Shown in pieces: positions 8,117-16,047 of a stretch of 64,000 bases of DNA (position 1 is its first letter; each line of letters begins with the position of its first letter). The notes under the pieces were generated by a model, which was given only the letters and a program-made list of their open reading frames with translations, had not been told where the DNA came from and made no database searches. The DNA lies in NCBI RefSeq assembly GCF_023520895.1, contig NZ_CP026029.1, positions 5,828,001-5,892,000 of the forward strand, written 5' to 3'. The DNA is from Paenibacillus sp. PK3_47 (lineage in GTDB: Bacteria > Bacillota > Bacilli > Paenibacillales > Paenibacillaceae). A program made the position numbers and the translations under genes.

Positions 8117-8902
8117 GTGTATTACCTGGGATTGTTATGGGAGTATCTCAAAAATTATATGAAGACCCGCCTGACCTACCGCGCCGATTTCTGGGTGGAG
8201 GTCATTTCGGATCTTTTGTTTCAGGCAACCAATTTTATTTTTATTCTGGTTATCTTTATGCATACCGACAGCCTGGGCGGCTGGAATCAGAATGAAGTAA
8301 TCTTTGTGTATGGATTCTTCATGGTTCCTTACGGGGTGTTCAGCTGCTTCATTAACATGTGGGGCTTCAGTGAGCGTTATATCGTCAAAGGCGAGATGGA
8401 CCGTGTCCTGACGCGTCCGGCACATAATCTGTTTCAGATTTTCCTGGAAAATGTGGACCCGCCGGCACTGTTCGGCTCGGTCATCGGTGTAATCATTATG
8501 GCGATCAGCGGGGCGAATCTCGGGCTGCCTTTTGAGTGGTGGACGATTCCGGCGCTCATTATCCTTACGCTGAGTGCGGTAGCCATCTATACCGGTATCT
8601 ATACAACGCTGACGTCGCTGTCCTTCTACTCGGATGCACCGACAGGGATCCTGCCGCTGATGTATAACATCCAGAGCTATGGCCGTTATCCGGTCACCAT
8701 CTATAACCGTGCGATTCAGGTGCTGCTCACCTGGATTATTCCGTTTGCGTTCGTCGGCGTGTATCCGGCTGCGCTTTTCCTGGACCGGGAGGAGATGCGG
8801 GGAATGGCGCTGCTGACGCCAGTGGTGGGTGCGGTGTTCCTTGGGATCGGGCTGCTCAGCTGGAATTACGGTGTGCGGCGTTATAAAGGTGCGGGGTCTT
8901 AA
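8117..8902 (+). CDS. ABC-2 family permease, second of a pair
   Basis: A 261-aa membrane protein with about six hydrophobic segments and the paralogous loop GEMDRVLTRPAHNLFQIFLEN, related to the loop of the preceding permease. The likely start is GTG at 8117 behind GGAGGGTGAGG; longer frames would run into the previous gene. A strong terminator closes the three-gene operon. Confidence 0.87.
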   Translation: MYYLGLLWEYLKNYMKTRLTYRADFWVEVISDLLFQATNFIFILVIFMHTDSLGGWNQNEVIFVYGFFMVPYGVFSCFINMWGFSERYIVKGEMDRVLTRPAHNLFQIFLENVDPPALFGSVIGVIIMAISGANLGLPFEWWTIPALIILTLSAVAIYTGIYTTLTSLSFYSDAPTGILPLMYNIQSYGRYPVTIYNRAIQVLLTWIIPFAFVGVYPAALFLDREEMRGMALLTPVVGAVFLGIGLLSWNYGVRRYKGAGS

Positions 8903-8914
8903 GTTTAGTGATTA

Positions 8915-8946
8915 GGCAGACAAGAGGGATCTTGTCTGCCTTTTTG
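8915..8946 (+). terminator. Rho-independent terminator after ABC-2 trio
   Basis: Perfect 10-bp stem ggcagacaag / cttgtctgcc, 6-nt loop, TTTTTG tail. Confidence 0.9.
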
Positions 8947-9045
8947 TTGTTTGCTGTGTTTTGTTAAGCTTGCTTGTGAGCTGACAGAAGGGGGTTACGG
9001 CAACGGCTAGGGCTAGGGTTGCTTTACGGGAGAAGGCTGCTCAGA

Positions 9046-9236
9046 TCCAGATGGAAATTCTCCGCTTAATTCTATGGAAAATCATTAGATAAGGCGATTA
9101 GGTGGAAAAGCTCCATCTAATTCTGAAAAACCAGCACTATACGGATGAATTTGGTATATTTAAGTGGAGTTTTTCCTGCTAACCTTGCAATTCTGGTGAG
9201 TTTACGAGATTTAGATGGAGAAAATCCACTTAGGTT
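9046..9236. repeat. Dispersed palindromic repeat block, copy A (four units)
   Basis: Four short palindromes are centred near 9059, 9109, 9171 and 9222: gatggaaattctccgct, taggtggaaaagctccatcta, taagtggagtttttcctgcta and tagatggagaaaatccactta. Each has a TGGA...TCCA-like core flanked by TTA/TAA. The spacing 50-62-51 is repeated in the block near the right end of the window. This fills most of the otherwise gene-free 8947-9270 stretch, in which no other feature was recognised. Confidence 0.8.
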
Positions 9237-9270
9237 GATCAATGCATGGCTAAAGGGGAGGAGCAGATTC

Positions 9271-9546
9271 ATGTTTGACGGCATTAATTTTTCGCCTGGG
9301 ATAGTTACTTATAATGTACCTCAGTACTTAGGCCAAGAAGATATATTACAAGTCAGTTACACAGAAAATGATATCGATTATACAATCGACGTTGGCTGGT
9401 ATAGAAAGTGGTTTGCTGTGGTTGTAATTAAAGATATGGATTGGGAAAATCCAGTGTTGGAGAAACATTGTGTTGAGCCCGGGAAGTTACCTGCTTTGGT
9501 TCAGGAGTGTGCTGAATTTGTCAGGGCGGCATTAGAGTCTAAATAA
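9271..9546 (+). CDS. Hypothetical small protein (91 aa)
   Basis: I do not recognise this protein. It is small, soluble and acidic, with a central YTENDIDYTIDVGWYRKW stretch, aromatic residues and a C-terminal helix (LVQECAEFVRAALES). The start at 9271 has AAAGGGGAGGAG 7-15 bases upstream; the longer frame from 9145 runs through the repeat block and is unlikely to be translated. The gene is more AT-rich than its neighbours and sits directly after the repeat block, with no operon partner. Size and style recall small immunity-like or orphan accessory proteins, but nothing confirms that. Confidence 0.65.
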   Translation: MFDGINFSPGIVTYNVPQYLGQEDILQVSYTENDIDYTIDVGWYRKWFAVVVIKDMDWENPVLEKHCVEPGKLPALVQECAEFVRAALESK

Positions 9547-9613
9547 GTTAGTTAGATTAAGGACTCTTATCCGTGAGCACTAAAATTAATAACCATAAAT
9601 GGAGGAACCGCAA

Positions 9614-10594
9614 ATGAAAGACTGCATCATCGGCATTGACCTGGGCGGGACGAATATCAAGGCAGCATTGTTCACGGCGGAGTTTACTGTGAAAAGCGAA
9701 CTGTCGATTCCTACAGAAGCTGCCAAAGGTCCGGCACATGTATTGGAACGGATCCGCACGGCAGTAGATTTACTGGTGGAGGAGGGCAGTATTACTCTTC
9801 AGCAGATTAAAGCTATGGGGTTAGGAATTCCCGGCTTGCTGAATCCGGAAAAGGGGATTTCAATTTTTTCCCCAAACTTTCCCGGCTGGGAACAGATACA
9901 TATTGTGAACGAGATGATGCAGTACTACGATTTTCCTGTGTTTATCGATAATGATGTAAGGGTCAACTTGTACGGGGAGTGGCAGTTTGGTGCCGGAAGG
10001 GGATACGACAATGTTGTGCTGCTTACGCTTGGTACCGGGCTTGGATCTGGAATTATACATAACGGCAAGGTGCTCTATGGCACTACCTTCAGTGCAGGTG
10101 AGATCGGACATATGAATATGTACCGGGAGGGTCGTCCCTGCCGCTGCGGCAGCTCCGGCTGTCTGGGCAGATACGTGTCTGCAGTCGGAATGGTTAATAC
10201 GTTTAAAGAAAAGCTTCACGAAGGCAGAGCCAGCATCATTCAGGAATGGACTGGCGGGGATCATGAGCTGATTACAGCACTTATGATTTCAAAAGCTTAT
10301 GACCTGGCGGATCAGCTCTCTGTACAAGTCATGCACGAAACCGGCACATTGCTTGGCTACGGCTTGTCCAATGTGATTAACCTGCTTAATCCGCAGGCGG
10401 TTATTATCGGGGGAGGCATGGCTGCGGCGGGAGACAGGCTGCTAAGCAGCGTCAGAGCGTCGGTGAGTGCCCATGCACTGAAGCTGTCCGGCGGCAGCTG
10501 CACCATCCTGCAGGCAGAGCTCGGGAACCGTGCCGGCACTTTAGGGGCGGCTTATTATGCAGGCAGCAAGCTTGGGGCTGCATCCGCTGTATAG
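9614..10594 (+). CDS. ROK family sugar kinase (glucokinase-like)
   Basis: A 326-aa ROK protein without an N-terminal helix-turn-helix, so a kinase rather than a repressor. The ATP site GIDLGGTNIKAALF is at residues 7-20, GEIGHM and the zinc cluster CRCGSSGCLGRY are present, as is the C-terminal GGG motif (IIGGGMA). The usual glutamate that follows GCL in the family is Gly here. GGAGGAACC precedes the ATG at 9614. Phosphorylation of glucose or a related hexose is the likely activity; the substrate is not certain. It stands alone between two unrelated genes. Confidence 0.88.
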   Translation: MKDCIIGIDLGGTNIKAALFTAEFTVKSELSIPTEAAKGPAHVLERIRTAVDLLVEEGSITLQQIKAMGLGIPGLLNPEKGISIFSPNFPGWEQIHIVNEMMQYYDFPVFIDNDVRVNLYGEWQFGAGRGYDNVVLLTLGTGLGSGIIHNGKVLYGTTFSAGEIGHMNMYREGRPCRCGSSGCLGRYVSAVGMVNTFKEKLHEGRASIIQEWTGGDHELITALMISKAYDLADQLSVQVMHETGTLLGYGLSNVINLLNPQAVIIGGGMAAAGDRLLSSVRASVSAHALKLSGGSCTILQAELGNRAGTLGAAYYAGSKLGAASAV

Positions 10595-10664
10595 GGAGAA
10601 TTATACTTCCGCTGCGGTAGCATGATATGCTATAGGCATTGACTGAACAAGCAGGAGGGGTACA

Positions 10665-11201
10665 ATGAAACGAGACATCCAGCATGTCCCTTACGGCTAT
10701 GAACCGCCGGCCAAGGAACGCAAGGGTACTTTGATTTTTTATGATTCTTTCGAGCATATCAGTGACCAGGAGCTGGAGGCAGCAGCACGCACGGCTGTGG
10801 AGCGAAAGTTCACGAAGCTGGTGCTGTATCCGCTGCATGAGGAAACGGTGAGAAGAATGACGAAGGAGCCGGTCCAGTCCTTTTATAAGCGTGAAGACCG
10901 TCTGCATGAGTGGAAAAGAGACCAGGGCCAGTCCTTCATCACAGTGGAAAGCCTGGAGGGCAAACGCAAGAAATACACGCCGCTGGATTCTGCACTGCGC
11001 CATATCAGCGATGTCTATCCCTCGCCGTATTTTCTGTACCTGACGCCGGAAACGGCGAATTTATTTGCCTCCTATTCATCCTTTGAGGATTGGATCGTTA
11101 AGATCCGGCTGCTGCTGTCGGAAGCTCCGGCTGCTGTCCATCCGCGGCTGGAGAAGTTCCGCCACCGCTGGGATGTGGCCGGGGAAGAGCCCAGGGAATA
11201 A
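10665..11201 (+). CDS. Hypothetical protein (178 aa)
   Basis: I do not recognise a family with certainty. The protein is soluble, rich in charged residues and alternates beta-like (GTLIFYDSF, KLVLYPLHEE, SPYFLYLTPE) and alpha-like stretches, which suggests an alpha/beta fold. No signal peptide or membrane segment is present. GCAGGAGG lies 8 bases before the ATG at 10665. It is the last gene before a strong terminator shared with the convergent DUF4395 gene. Confidence 0.7.
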   Translation: MKRDIQHVPYGYEPPAKERKGTLIFYDSFEHISDQELEAAARTAVERKFTKLVLYPLHEETVRRMTKEPVQSFYKREDRLHEWKRDQGQSFITVESLEGKRKKYTPLDSALRHISDVYPSPYFLYLTPETANLFASYSSFEDWIVKIRLLLSEAPAAVHPRLEKFRHRWDVAGEEPRE

Positions 11202-11224
11202 GGCAGAACCTATAGCCGTAAATG

Positions 11225-11252
11225 AAAGAGCGGGCCGGCGGCCCGCTCTTTT
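11225..11252. terminator. Bidirectional terminator
   Basis: Perfect 12-bp stem aaagagcgggcc / ggcccgctcttt with a 3-nt loop between convergent genes ending at 11201 (+) and 11290 (-). Confidence 0.9.
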
Positions 11253-11289
11253 ACTCTGTATAGGAAGCTCGATTTCAATCATGAAGCCT

Positions 11290-11727
11290 CTAGCTGCTCT
11301 TCTGGCTGCGTCTGTACGTATACATTCTCCACTGATAATGAATGAAGCAGCCAATGCAGAACCCGAGAATGGCAACCGTTGCTGCCACAGCGACCAAACC
11401 GGTAAAGAGGTAAGCGGCAATCGTCCACCCGGCGAGGAAGCTGATAAGTCCGCCTGCCAGGCAGAATACGGCGATACTCTGGTTGAACTGCTGCTGCCCG
11501 TAGTCCTCAAGCACGTAAGCGGAGCGTTCTTTTTTCAGGAAATTAGCCGCCAGCTTTATCACCGGATTATACCCGAACAGCAGTCCCGGTATCCCGGCTG
11601 CCAGCGGTAATGCGAGAATCCAGTGCTGGTCTGTTAGCCAGCTGGCTAATACTGAAATTACAATAAAGGCCTGATTGGTTTTGACCAAAGGGCGCGGTAT
11701 TCCTTTCACAGAACCGGAGCTGCTCAT
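11290..11727 (-). CDS. DUF4395 family membrane protein
   Basis: A 145-aa membrane protein with about four hydrophobic segments (VISVLASWLTDQHWILALPL near residue 25, two in the middle of the second half). The order PRPLVKTNQAFIVISVL at the N-terminus followed by GYNPVIKLAANFL is the layout of DUF4395 proteins, whose function is unknown; related proteins often sit near thioredoxin-like or rhodanese genes, which are absent here. The ATG at 11727 is preceded by AAAGGTGTG. Confidence 0.8.
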   Translation of the reverse strand: MSSSGSVKGIPRPLVKTNQAFIVISVLASWLTDQHWILALPLAAGIPGLLFGYNPVIKLAANFLKKERSAYVLEDYGQQQFNQSIAVFCLAGGLISFLAGWTIAAYLFTGLVAVAATVAILGFCIGCFIHYQWRMYTYRRSQKSS

Positions 11728-11871
11728 GCATAATGCACACCTTTCACATTGGAATAATTAAATTATACTGGATGCAGAATAAGCCAGCAATAAGAGGGAA
11801 GAACATGATCTATAATATTTTACAAAGCTTTGTTTTACAAAAATAAGCATTAAAATTTAAATAATTAAACG

Positions 11872-11921
11872 TTGACATAAACGGGCGATTCGTGGTTTTA
11901 TTATGTAGACCGATTGTTATA
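11872..11921 (+). promoter_or_regulatory. Promoter and candidate TetR/LmrA-type operator
   Basis: TTGACA (11872-11877) with TTTTAT 18 bases downstream forms a likely promoter. Directly after it, 11905-11921 reads gtagaccgattgttata, which resembles the TAGACC...TATA operator known for the Bacillus LmrA/YxaF regulators. Its place just downstream of the -10 fits autorepression by the TetR gene that follows. Confidence 0.45.
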
Positions 11922-11943
11922 AAAGTAAAAGGAAGTGTCAAGC

Positions 11944-12525
11944 TTGTCGAGCAAGCACAATGCACGTGAGGCGATCGTGGACACCGCATCCCGGTTATTT
12001 TTCACACAAGGTTATCATGCCACAGGGTTGAATCAGATTATCAAAGACAGTGACTCGCCCAAGGGCTCCCTTTATTATTATTTCCCCCACGGGAAGGAGG
12101 AGCTGGCTTTAACCTGCATCAACCGCACTAGTGAAACTGTTGCCGAGAAGCTCAGACACTATGTGGAGAAGAGTTCATGTACTGCTGACGGAGTACAGGA
12201 ATTCATTCTGAATATGGCCAGGGAGGCTGTAGTGTCCAATTTTGAAGGTGTTGTTCCGTTCAGCTTCTGGCTGGCGGTAGAGACTTCCTGCATCAGCGAA
12301 GAACTGCGCGGAGCTTGTCAGGCTGTATTTGAAGACTGGCACGAGGTTATTGCGCAGCGTCTGATTGCTGAAGGCACAGATGAACAGACTGCAGCCGGTA
12401 AGGCTTCAGCTGTCATTTCATTGTTTGAGGGCGCGCTGCTCCAGGCGCTGACTTACCGGAGTGAACAGCCGCTGCTCGCTGCAGCGCAGATTATTCCGGC
12501 AATGCTGGGCACAGAGAAAGAATAG
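11944..12525 (+). CDS. TetR family regulator, LmrA/YxaF type
   Basis: A 193-aa TetR protein. The N-terminal DNA-binding domain has AREAIVDTASRLFFTQGYHATGLNQI and DSPKGSLYYYFPHGKEELA, a pattern diagnostic of the LmrA/YxaF subgroup that represses multidrug efflux genes until a drug or flavonoid binds. TTG at 11944 is chosen because AAAGGAAG lies 7-8 bases upstream; GTG at 11935 would add three residues. It is followed after 39 bases by an MFS multidrug transporter, presumably its target, and both likely form one autoregulated unit. Confidence 0.9.
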   Translation: MSSKHNAREAIVDTASRLFFTQGYHATGLNQIIKDSDSPKGSLYYYFPHGKEELALTCINRTSETVAEKLRHYVEKSSCTADGVQEFILNMAREAVVSNFEGVVPFSFWLAVETSCISEELRGACQAVFEDWHEVIAQRLIAEGTDEQTAAGKASAVISLFEGALLQALTYRSEQPLLAAAQIIPAMLGTEKE

Positions 12526-12564
12526 AGAGAGACAAAATTTACACATTATCAGGAGGATTAGAGA

Positions 12565-14031
12565 GTGGAAGCAACTATGCAAGGACAGCAACAAACCGGG
12601 CAAAAGAAATTTAAAGTATTGCCGATTCTCGTATCCCTGCTTCTGGCAGGTTTTATCGGGATGTTCAGTGAGACGGCGCTGAATGTAGCACTTAGTGATC
12701 TTATGATTATTCTGGATATTACACCAGCTACAGCACAATGGCTGACCACAGCTTATCTGCTGACACTTGGTATTCTTGTACCGATTTCCGGTCTGTTGCT
12801 TCAATGGTTTACCACAAGACAGCTGTTCGTGACTGCCGTATCCTTCTCCATTGTGGGTACATTCCTGGCAGCGATGGCACCGACGTTTGAATTTTTGCTG
12901 CTGGCCCGTGTCGTTCAAGCAATGGGTACAGCCCTGCTTCTGCCGCTGATGTTCAATACGATCCTGGTCATCATCCCGCCTGAAAAAAGAGGGGGCGCAA
13001 TGGGTCTGATCGGTCTGGTTATCATGGTTGCACCTGCAATCGGGCCGACGATTGCCGGACTGCTTATTGAGAGCCTCAGCTGGCACTGGATCTTCTGGCT
13101 GTCACTGCCATTCCTGGTTGCGGCACTGATCTGCGGAATTCTGTTCATGCAAAATGTCTCGGAAGTCACCAAGCCGAAGATTGACGCACTGTCGATTCTG
13201 CTATCCTCGCTCGGCTTTGGCGGTATTGTGTTCGGATTCAGCAGTGCCGGGGAAGAAGGCGGCTGGGAGAGCACAAAGGTTATTGTTGCCATTGCTGTCG
13301 GCGTAATTGCACTCATCCTGTTTGTCATCCGTCAGATGACAATGAAGCAGCCGATGATCAACCTGCGCGCGTTCAAATTCCCGATGTTCACAGTAGGCGT
13401 TCTGATGGTCTTCATCTGTATGATGGTCATCCTGTCCTCGATGCTGATTCTTCCGATGTATCTGCAGCAGGGCCAAGGCTACTCAGCCTTCAAAGCAGGT
13501 CTGCTGCTTCTGCCCGGCGGAATCATTAACGGACTGATGTCACCGATTATGGGCCGCCTGTTTGATAAATACGGTCCAAAATGGCTTGTGATCCCGGGTC
13601 TGATTATTGTCGCAGTAACACTCTGGTTCTTCTCCAGTATCACTGCCGCATCTACCGTCGCCTTCATTATTGTGCTGCACAGCACACTGATGATCGGGGT
13701 ATCGATGATTATGATGCCTGCACAGACGAACGGAATCAACCAATTGCCAATGCAGTACTATCCTGACGGCACGGCGATTATGAATACTTTGCAGCAGGTT
13801 GCCGGTGCGATCGGTACCGCGCTGGCTGTAAGTATCATGACTTCCGGCACGAAGAGCTACATGGAGACTGTAACGAACCCTGCGGACCCTGCCAACGCCG
13901 TTCAGGCGTTCACGCATGGCGTACAGAATGCTTTTATTTTCGGCATGATCGTGGCCATTATCGGTCTGGTCGTCTCCTTCTTCATCAAACGTGTTGTGGT
14001 ACAGCATAAAGCTCCGACTGCAATGCATTAA
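12565..14031 (+). CDS. MFS multidrug efflux transporter, DHA2 (14-TM) family
   Basis: A 488-aa transporter with about 14 hydrophobic segments. LARVVQAMGTALLLPLMFN is motif C-like for antiporters and the cytoplasmic loop PPEKRGGAMGLIGL matches DHA2 exporters of the LmrB/EmrB group. It exports hydrophobic drugs by proton antiport. GTG at 12565 has AGGAGG 8 bases upstream. Pairing with an LmrA-type TetR gene supports an LmrB-like role (for example lincosamide or puromycin efflux), but substrates cannot be read from the sequence. A terminator follows. Confidence 0.92.
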   Translation: MEATMQGQQQTGQKKFKVLPILVSLLLAGFIGMFSETALNVALSDLMIILDITPATAQWLTTAYLLTLGILVPISGLLLQWFTTRQLFVTAVSFSIVGTFLAAMAPTFEFLLLARVVQAMGTALLLPLMFNTILVIIPPEKRGGAMGLIGLVIMVAPAIGPTIAGLLIESLSWHWIFWLSLPFLVAALICGILFMQNVSEVTKPKIDALSILLSSLGFGGIVFGFSSAGEEGGWESTKVIVAIAVGVIALILFVIRQMTMKQPMINLRAFKFPMFTVGVLMVFICMMVILSSMLILPMYLQQGQGYSAFKAGLLLLPGGIINGLMSPIMGRLFDKYGPKWLVIPGLIIVAVTLWFFSSITAASTVAFIIVLHSTLMIGVSMIMMPAQTNGINQLPMQYYPDGTAIMNTLQQVAGAIGTALAVSIMTSGTKSYMETVTNPADPANAVQAFTHGVQNAFIFGMIVAIIGLVVSFFIKRVVVQHKAPTAMH

Positions 14032-14047
14032 TATTTGATAGGTACGA

Positions 14048-14076
14048 AGCGCATCCGCTCTGCGGATGTGCTTTTT
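14048..14076 (+). terminator. Rho-independent terminator after MFS gene
   Basis: Stem agcgcatccgc / gcggatgtgct (11 bp, one G-T) with a 3-nt loop and a TTTTT tail. Confidence 0.85.
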
Positions 14077-14167
14077 CCTGTTTCAGCCGCTTTAAATGCT
14101 GGACGACTATGGAAGGGGAACCTTATACTAGTCTTGTCAAGATGCGGATCAGAAAGGAGTGTCCTAA

Positions 14168-14941
14168 TTGAAAGTTCACCGCTGGATGAGCAGAAGAATA
14201 ACAGGCGGTATTCTGCTGCTTACATTAACTTTGTCGTGTCTATTAACAGCAGGAGAGGCTTCTGCTTCAGGTGTAACGAGCCAGAAATCCGGAGCAGCCG
14301 TGCAGGAAAGTATACCTGCCAAGAAGAATAGTTTACCTGACGGTTTTGTGTACCTTGATGAAGTGATTCCTGCAGCACAATACGAAATCCGTTACTACAG
14401 TGATCATAATTTTATCGGGACAAGGATCGACGGGTACAAGGCGCCATATGCGATTTTTACACGTACAGCTGCGGCTGCACTGAAGAAGGTGAGTGATGAA
14501 CTGGCGAAAAAGGGATATATGCTGCGCATTTACGATGCCTACCGTCCGCAAAAAGCGGTAACTCATTTTGTAACCTGGTCCCAGGACTCTTCCGATCAAA
14601 AAATGAAGAAACAGTATTATCCGAAGCTGGACAAACGTAACCTTTTTAAGCTGGGCTTTATCGCAAAAAAGTCGGGACATTCCCGGGGCAGTACGATCGA
14701 TTTAACTCTGGCTTATCAAAAAACAGGGGCGTTAGTTGATATGGGCAGCCCGTTTGATTTTTTTGGCGAGATTTCTTACTATAATACCCCTCTGATCAGC
14801 AAGACACAGCAGGCTAACCGCAAAATCCTGAAGGATGCTATGGTCAAGCACGGCTTTAAGCCTTACGCCAAAGAGTGGTGGCATTTTACATTTATAAAGG
14901 AGCCTTACCCCAAGCAGTATTTCAACTTTAATGTAGAGTAA
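14168..14941 (+). CDS. Secreted D-alanyl-D-alanine dipeptidase (M15, VanX-like)
   Basis: A 257-aa zinc peptidase of the VanX/DdpX family, which splits D-Ala-D-Ala or trims related dipeptides. A signal peptide spans residues 1-34 (RR, hydrophobic core GGILLLTLTLSCLLTAG, cut near ASA). The zinc and catalytic residues are present: H171 and D178 in SGHSRGSTID, and E236 and H239 in EWWH; the substrate region IYDAYRPQKAV is also clear. TTG at 14168 follows AAAGGAGTGTC. No vanH, vanA or vanRS partners lie near, so a role in wall turnover or nutrient dipeptide use is more likely than glycopeptide resistance. Confidence 0.92.
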   Translation: MKVHRWMSRRITGGILLLTLTLSCLLTAGEASASGVTSQKSGAAVQESIPAKKNSLPDGFVYLDEVIPAAQYEIRYYSDHNFIGTRIDGYKAPYAIFTRTAAAALKKVSDELAKKGYMLRIYDAYRPQKAVTHFVTWSQDSSDQKMKKQYYPKLDKRNLFKLGFIAKKSGHSRGSTIDLTLAYQKTGALVDMGSPFDFFGEISYYNTPLISKTQQANRKILKDAMVKHGFKPYAKEWWHFTFIKEPYPKQYFNFNVE

Positions 14942-15067
14942 ACTATTTGTTTTACTTTTTACAGAAACAGGGTTATAAGCTGCGGGAAAGCGGTTATTGT
15001 TAATTGTAGGAGTATTCCCTGCAGCATGCGTGCATAATAATTTTGATACTGGAGAGGTGGAACCGAT

Positions 15068-15844
15068 TTGAAGAACAAAATCGCAGCCGTTATCCTAAGT
15101 ATTCTGTTATTGGCAGCAGGAACGGGGATAGGAACGGCACAGAGGGCTGACGCCGCAGGCGGAGTGGGTATTATTATGAACGGACAGGCGCTTCAGACGG
15201 GCAGTTCACCAGCATACCAAAGTGGCAGCACGGTAATGATTCCGCTTCGGGAAGCGGCAGAGGTGCTCAAGTACAAAACTTCCTTTACAAGTGCAACAGG
15301 TACAGTTCAACTGACCCGGGTAAAAGAAACGATTGAATTCAAGCTTGGCAGCCAGGAGCTGGTGATTAACGGCAAAGAAAAGCAGTCTTTCACCGACAAT
15401 GCAGTTTCCAGACAAGGGCGTCTATTCGTACCTTTAAGTTTCTTCAGTGCCATTGGCCTGGTCACCTCATATGATGCGGCCAGCAATCAGGCGGAAATCT
15501 ACAGTCCGGAAGTTACAGCAGGTGTAGTCACCAGTCTCCTTGCGGCCGGTAAATATGAAGAGCTGAACAAGCGGTATTTGACCGGAGCAGCAGAACAGAA
15601 GCTTACACTGCCGCAGGTTCAGCAGGACTGGGAAAAGGCAGCCTTACCTTCAGGCCATTTTCTCGGAATCAAAAATACAACCAGCCAGCAGGCCGGAAAG
15701 GGCATCACCATACAAAGTGTGCTGACATTTACCGGTGCGGAAGTGATGCTGACGCTTCAGGTAGATCAGTCCGGCAAAGTTACAGGATTTACGCTGGGTG
15801 CAGTACCGGCGAGTGGGATCTCAACTCAGCCAGTGCAGAATTAA
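15068..15844 (+). CDS. Secreted stalk-domain (copper amine oxidase N-like) protein
   Basis: A 258-aa exported protein with a signal peptide (residues 1-~30, cut after ADA), then a copper amine oxidase N-terminal-like stalk domain (~32-150) with GSTVMIPLREAAEVLKYK and GRLFVPLSFFSAIGL, a common surface module in Paenibacillus. The C-terminal ~100 residues (VVTSLLAAGKYEELNKRYL onward) resemble DUF3887. TTG at 15068 has GGAGAGGTGG about 8 bases upstream. It is a single-gene unit ended by a terminator; no enzymatic role can be assigned. Confidence 0.85.
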   Translation: MKNKIAAVILSILLLAAGTGIGTAQRADAAGGVGIIMNGQALQTGSSPAYQSGSTVMIPLREAAEVLKYKTSFTSATGTVQLTRVKETIEFKLGSQELVINGKEKQSFTDNAVSRQGRLFVPLSFFSAIGLVTSYDAASNQAEIYSPEVTAGVVTSLLAAGKYEELNKRYLTGAAEQKLTLPQVQQDWEKAALPSGHFLGIKNTTSQQAGKGITIQSVLTFTGAEVMLTLQVDQSGKVTGFTLGAVPASGISTQPVQN

Positions 15845-15856
15845 AGATAAATATGG

Positions 15857-15896
15857 GGTGCCCTATAGCCAATACAGCTATTAGGGCACCTTTTTG
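15857..15896 (+). terminator. Rho-independent terminator
   Basis: Stem ggtgccct / agggcacc, extended by partly paired bases around the loop, followed by TTTTTG. Confidence 0.85.
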
Positions 15897-16047
15897 TGCT
15901 GCAAAGATCTATGAACCTGGCTGAGGAATATCTTCATTTATTTGTTAGATTTCTGATTTTACATATGCAATGCGCAAGAAATGTCCAGTGTCCTGCTCCG
16001 CTAATTATTATAATGATGTTAATCGTTGCAACGAGGAAGTGAAGCGT

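Noticed and set aside
14168-14941. Part of a vancomycin-resistance cluster
   Set aside because: No vanH, vanA/B/D or vanRS genes adjoin it; a secreted stand-alone dipeptidase fits better.
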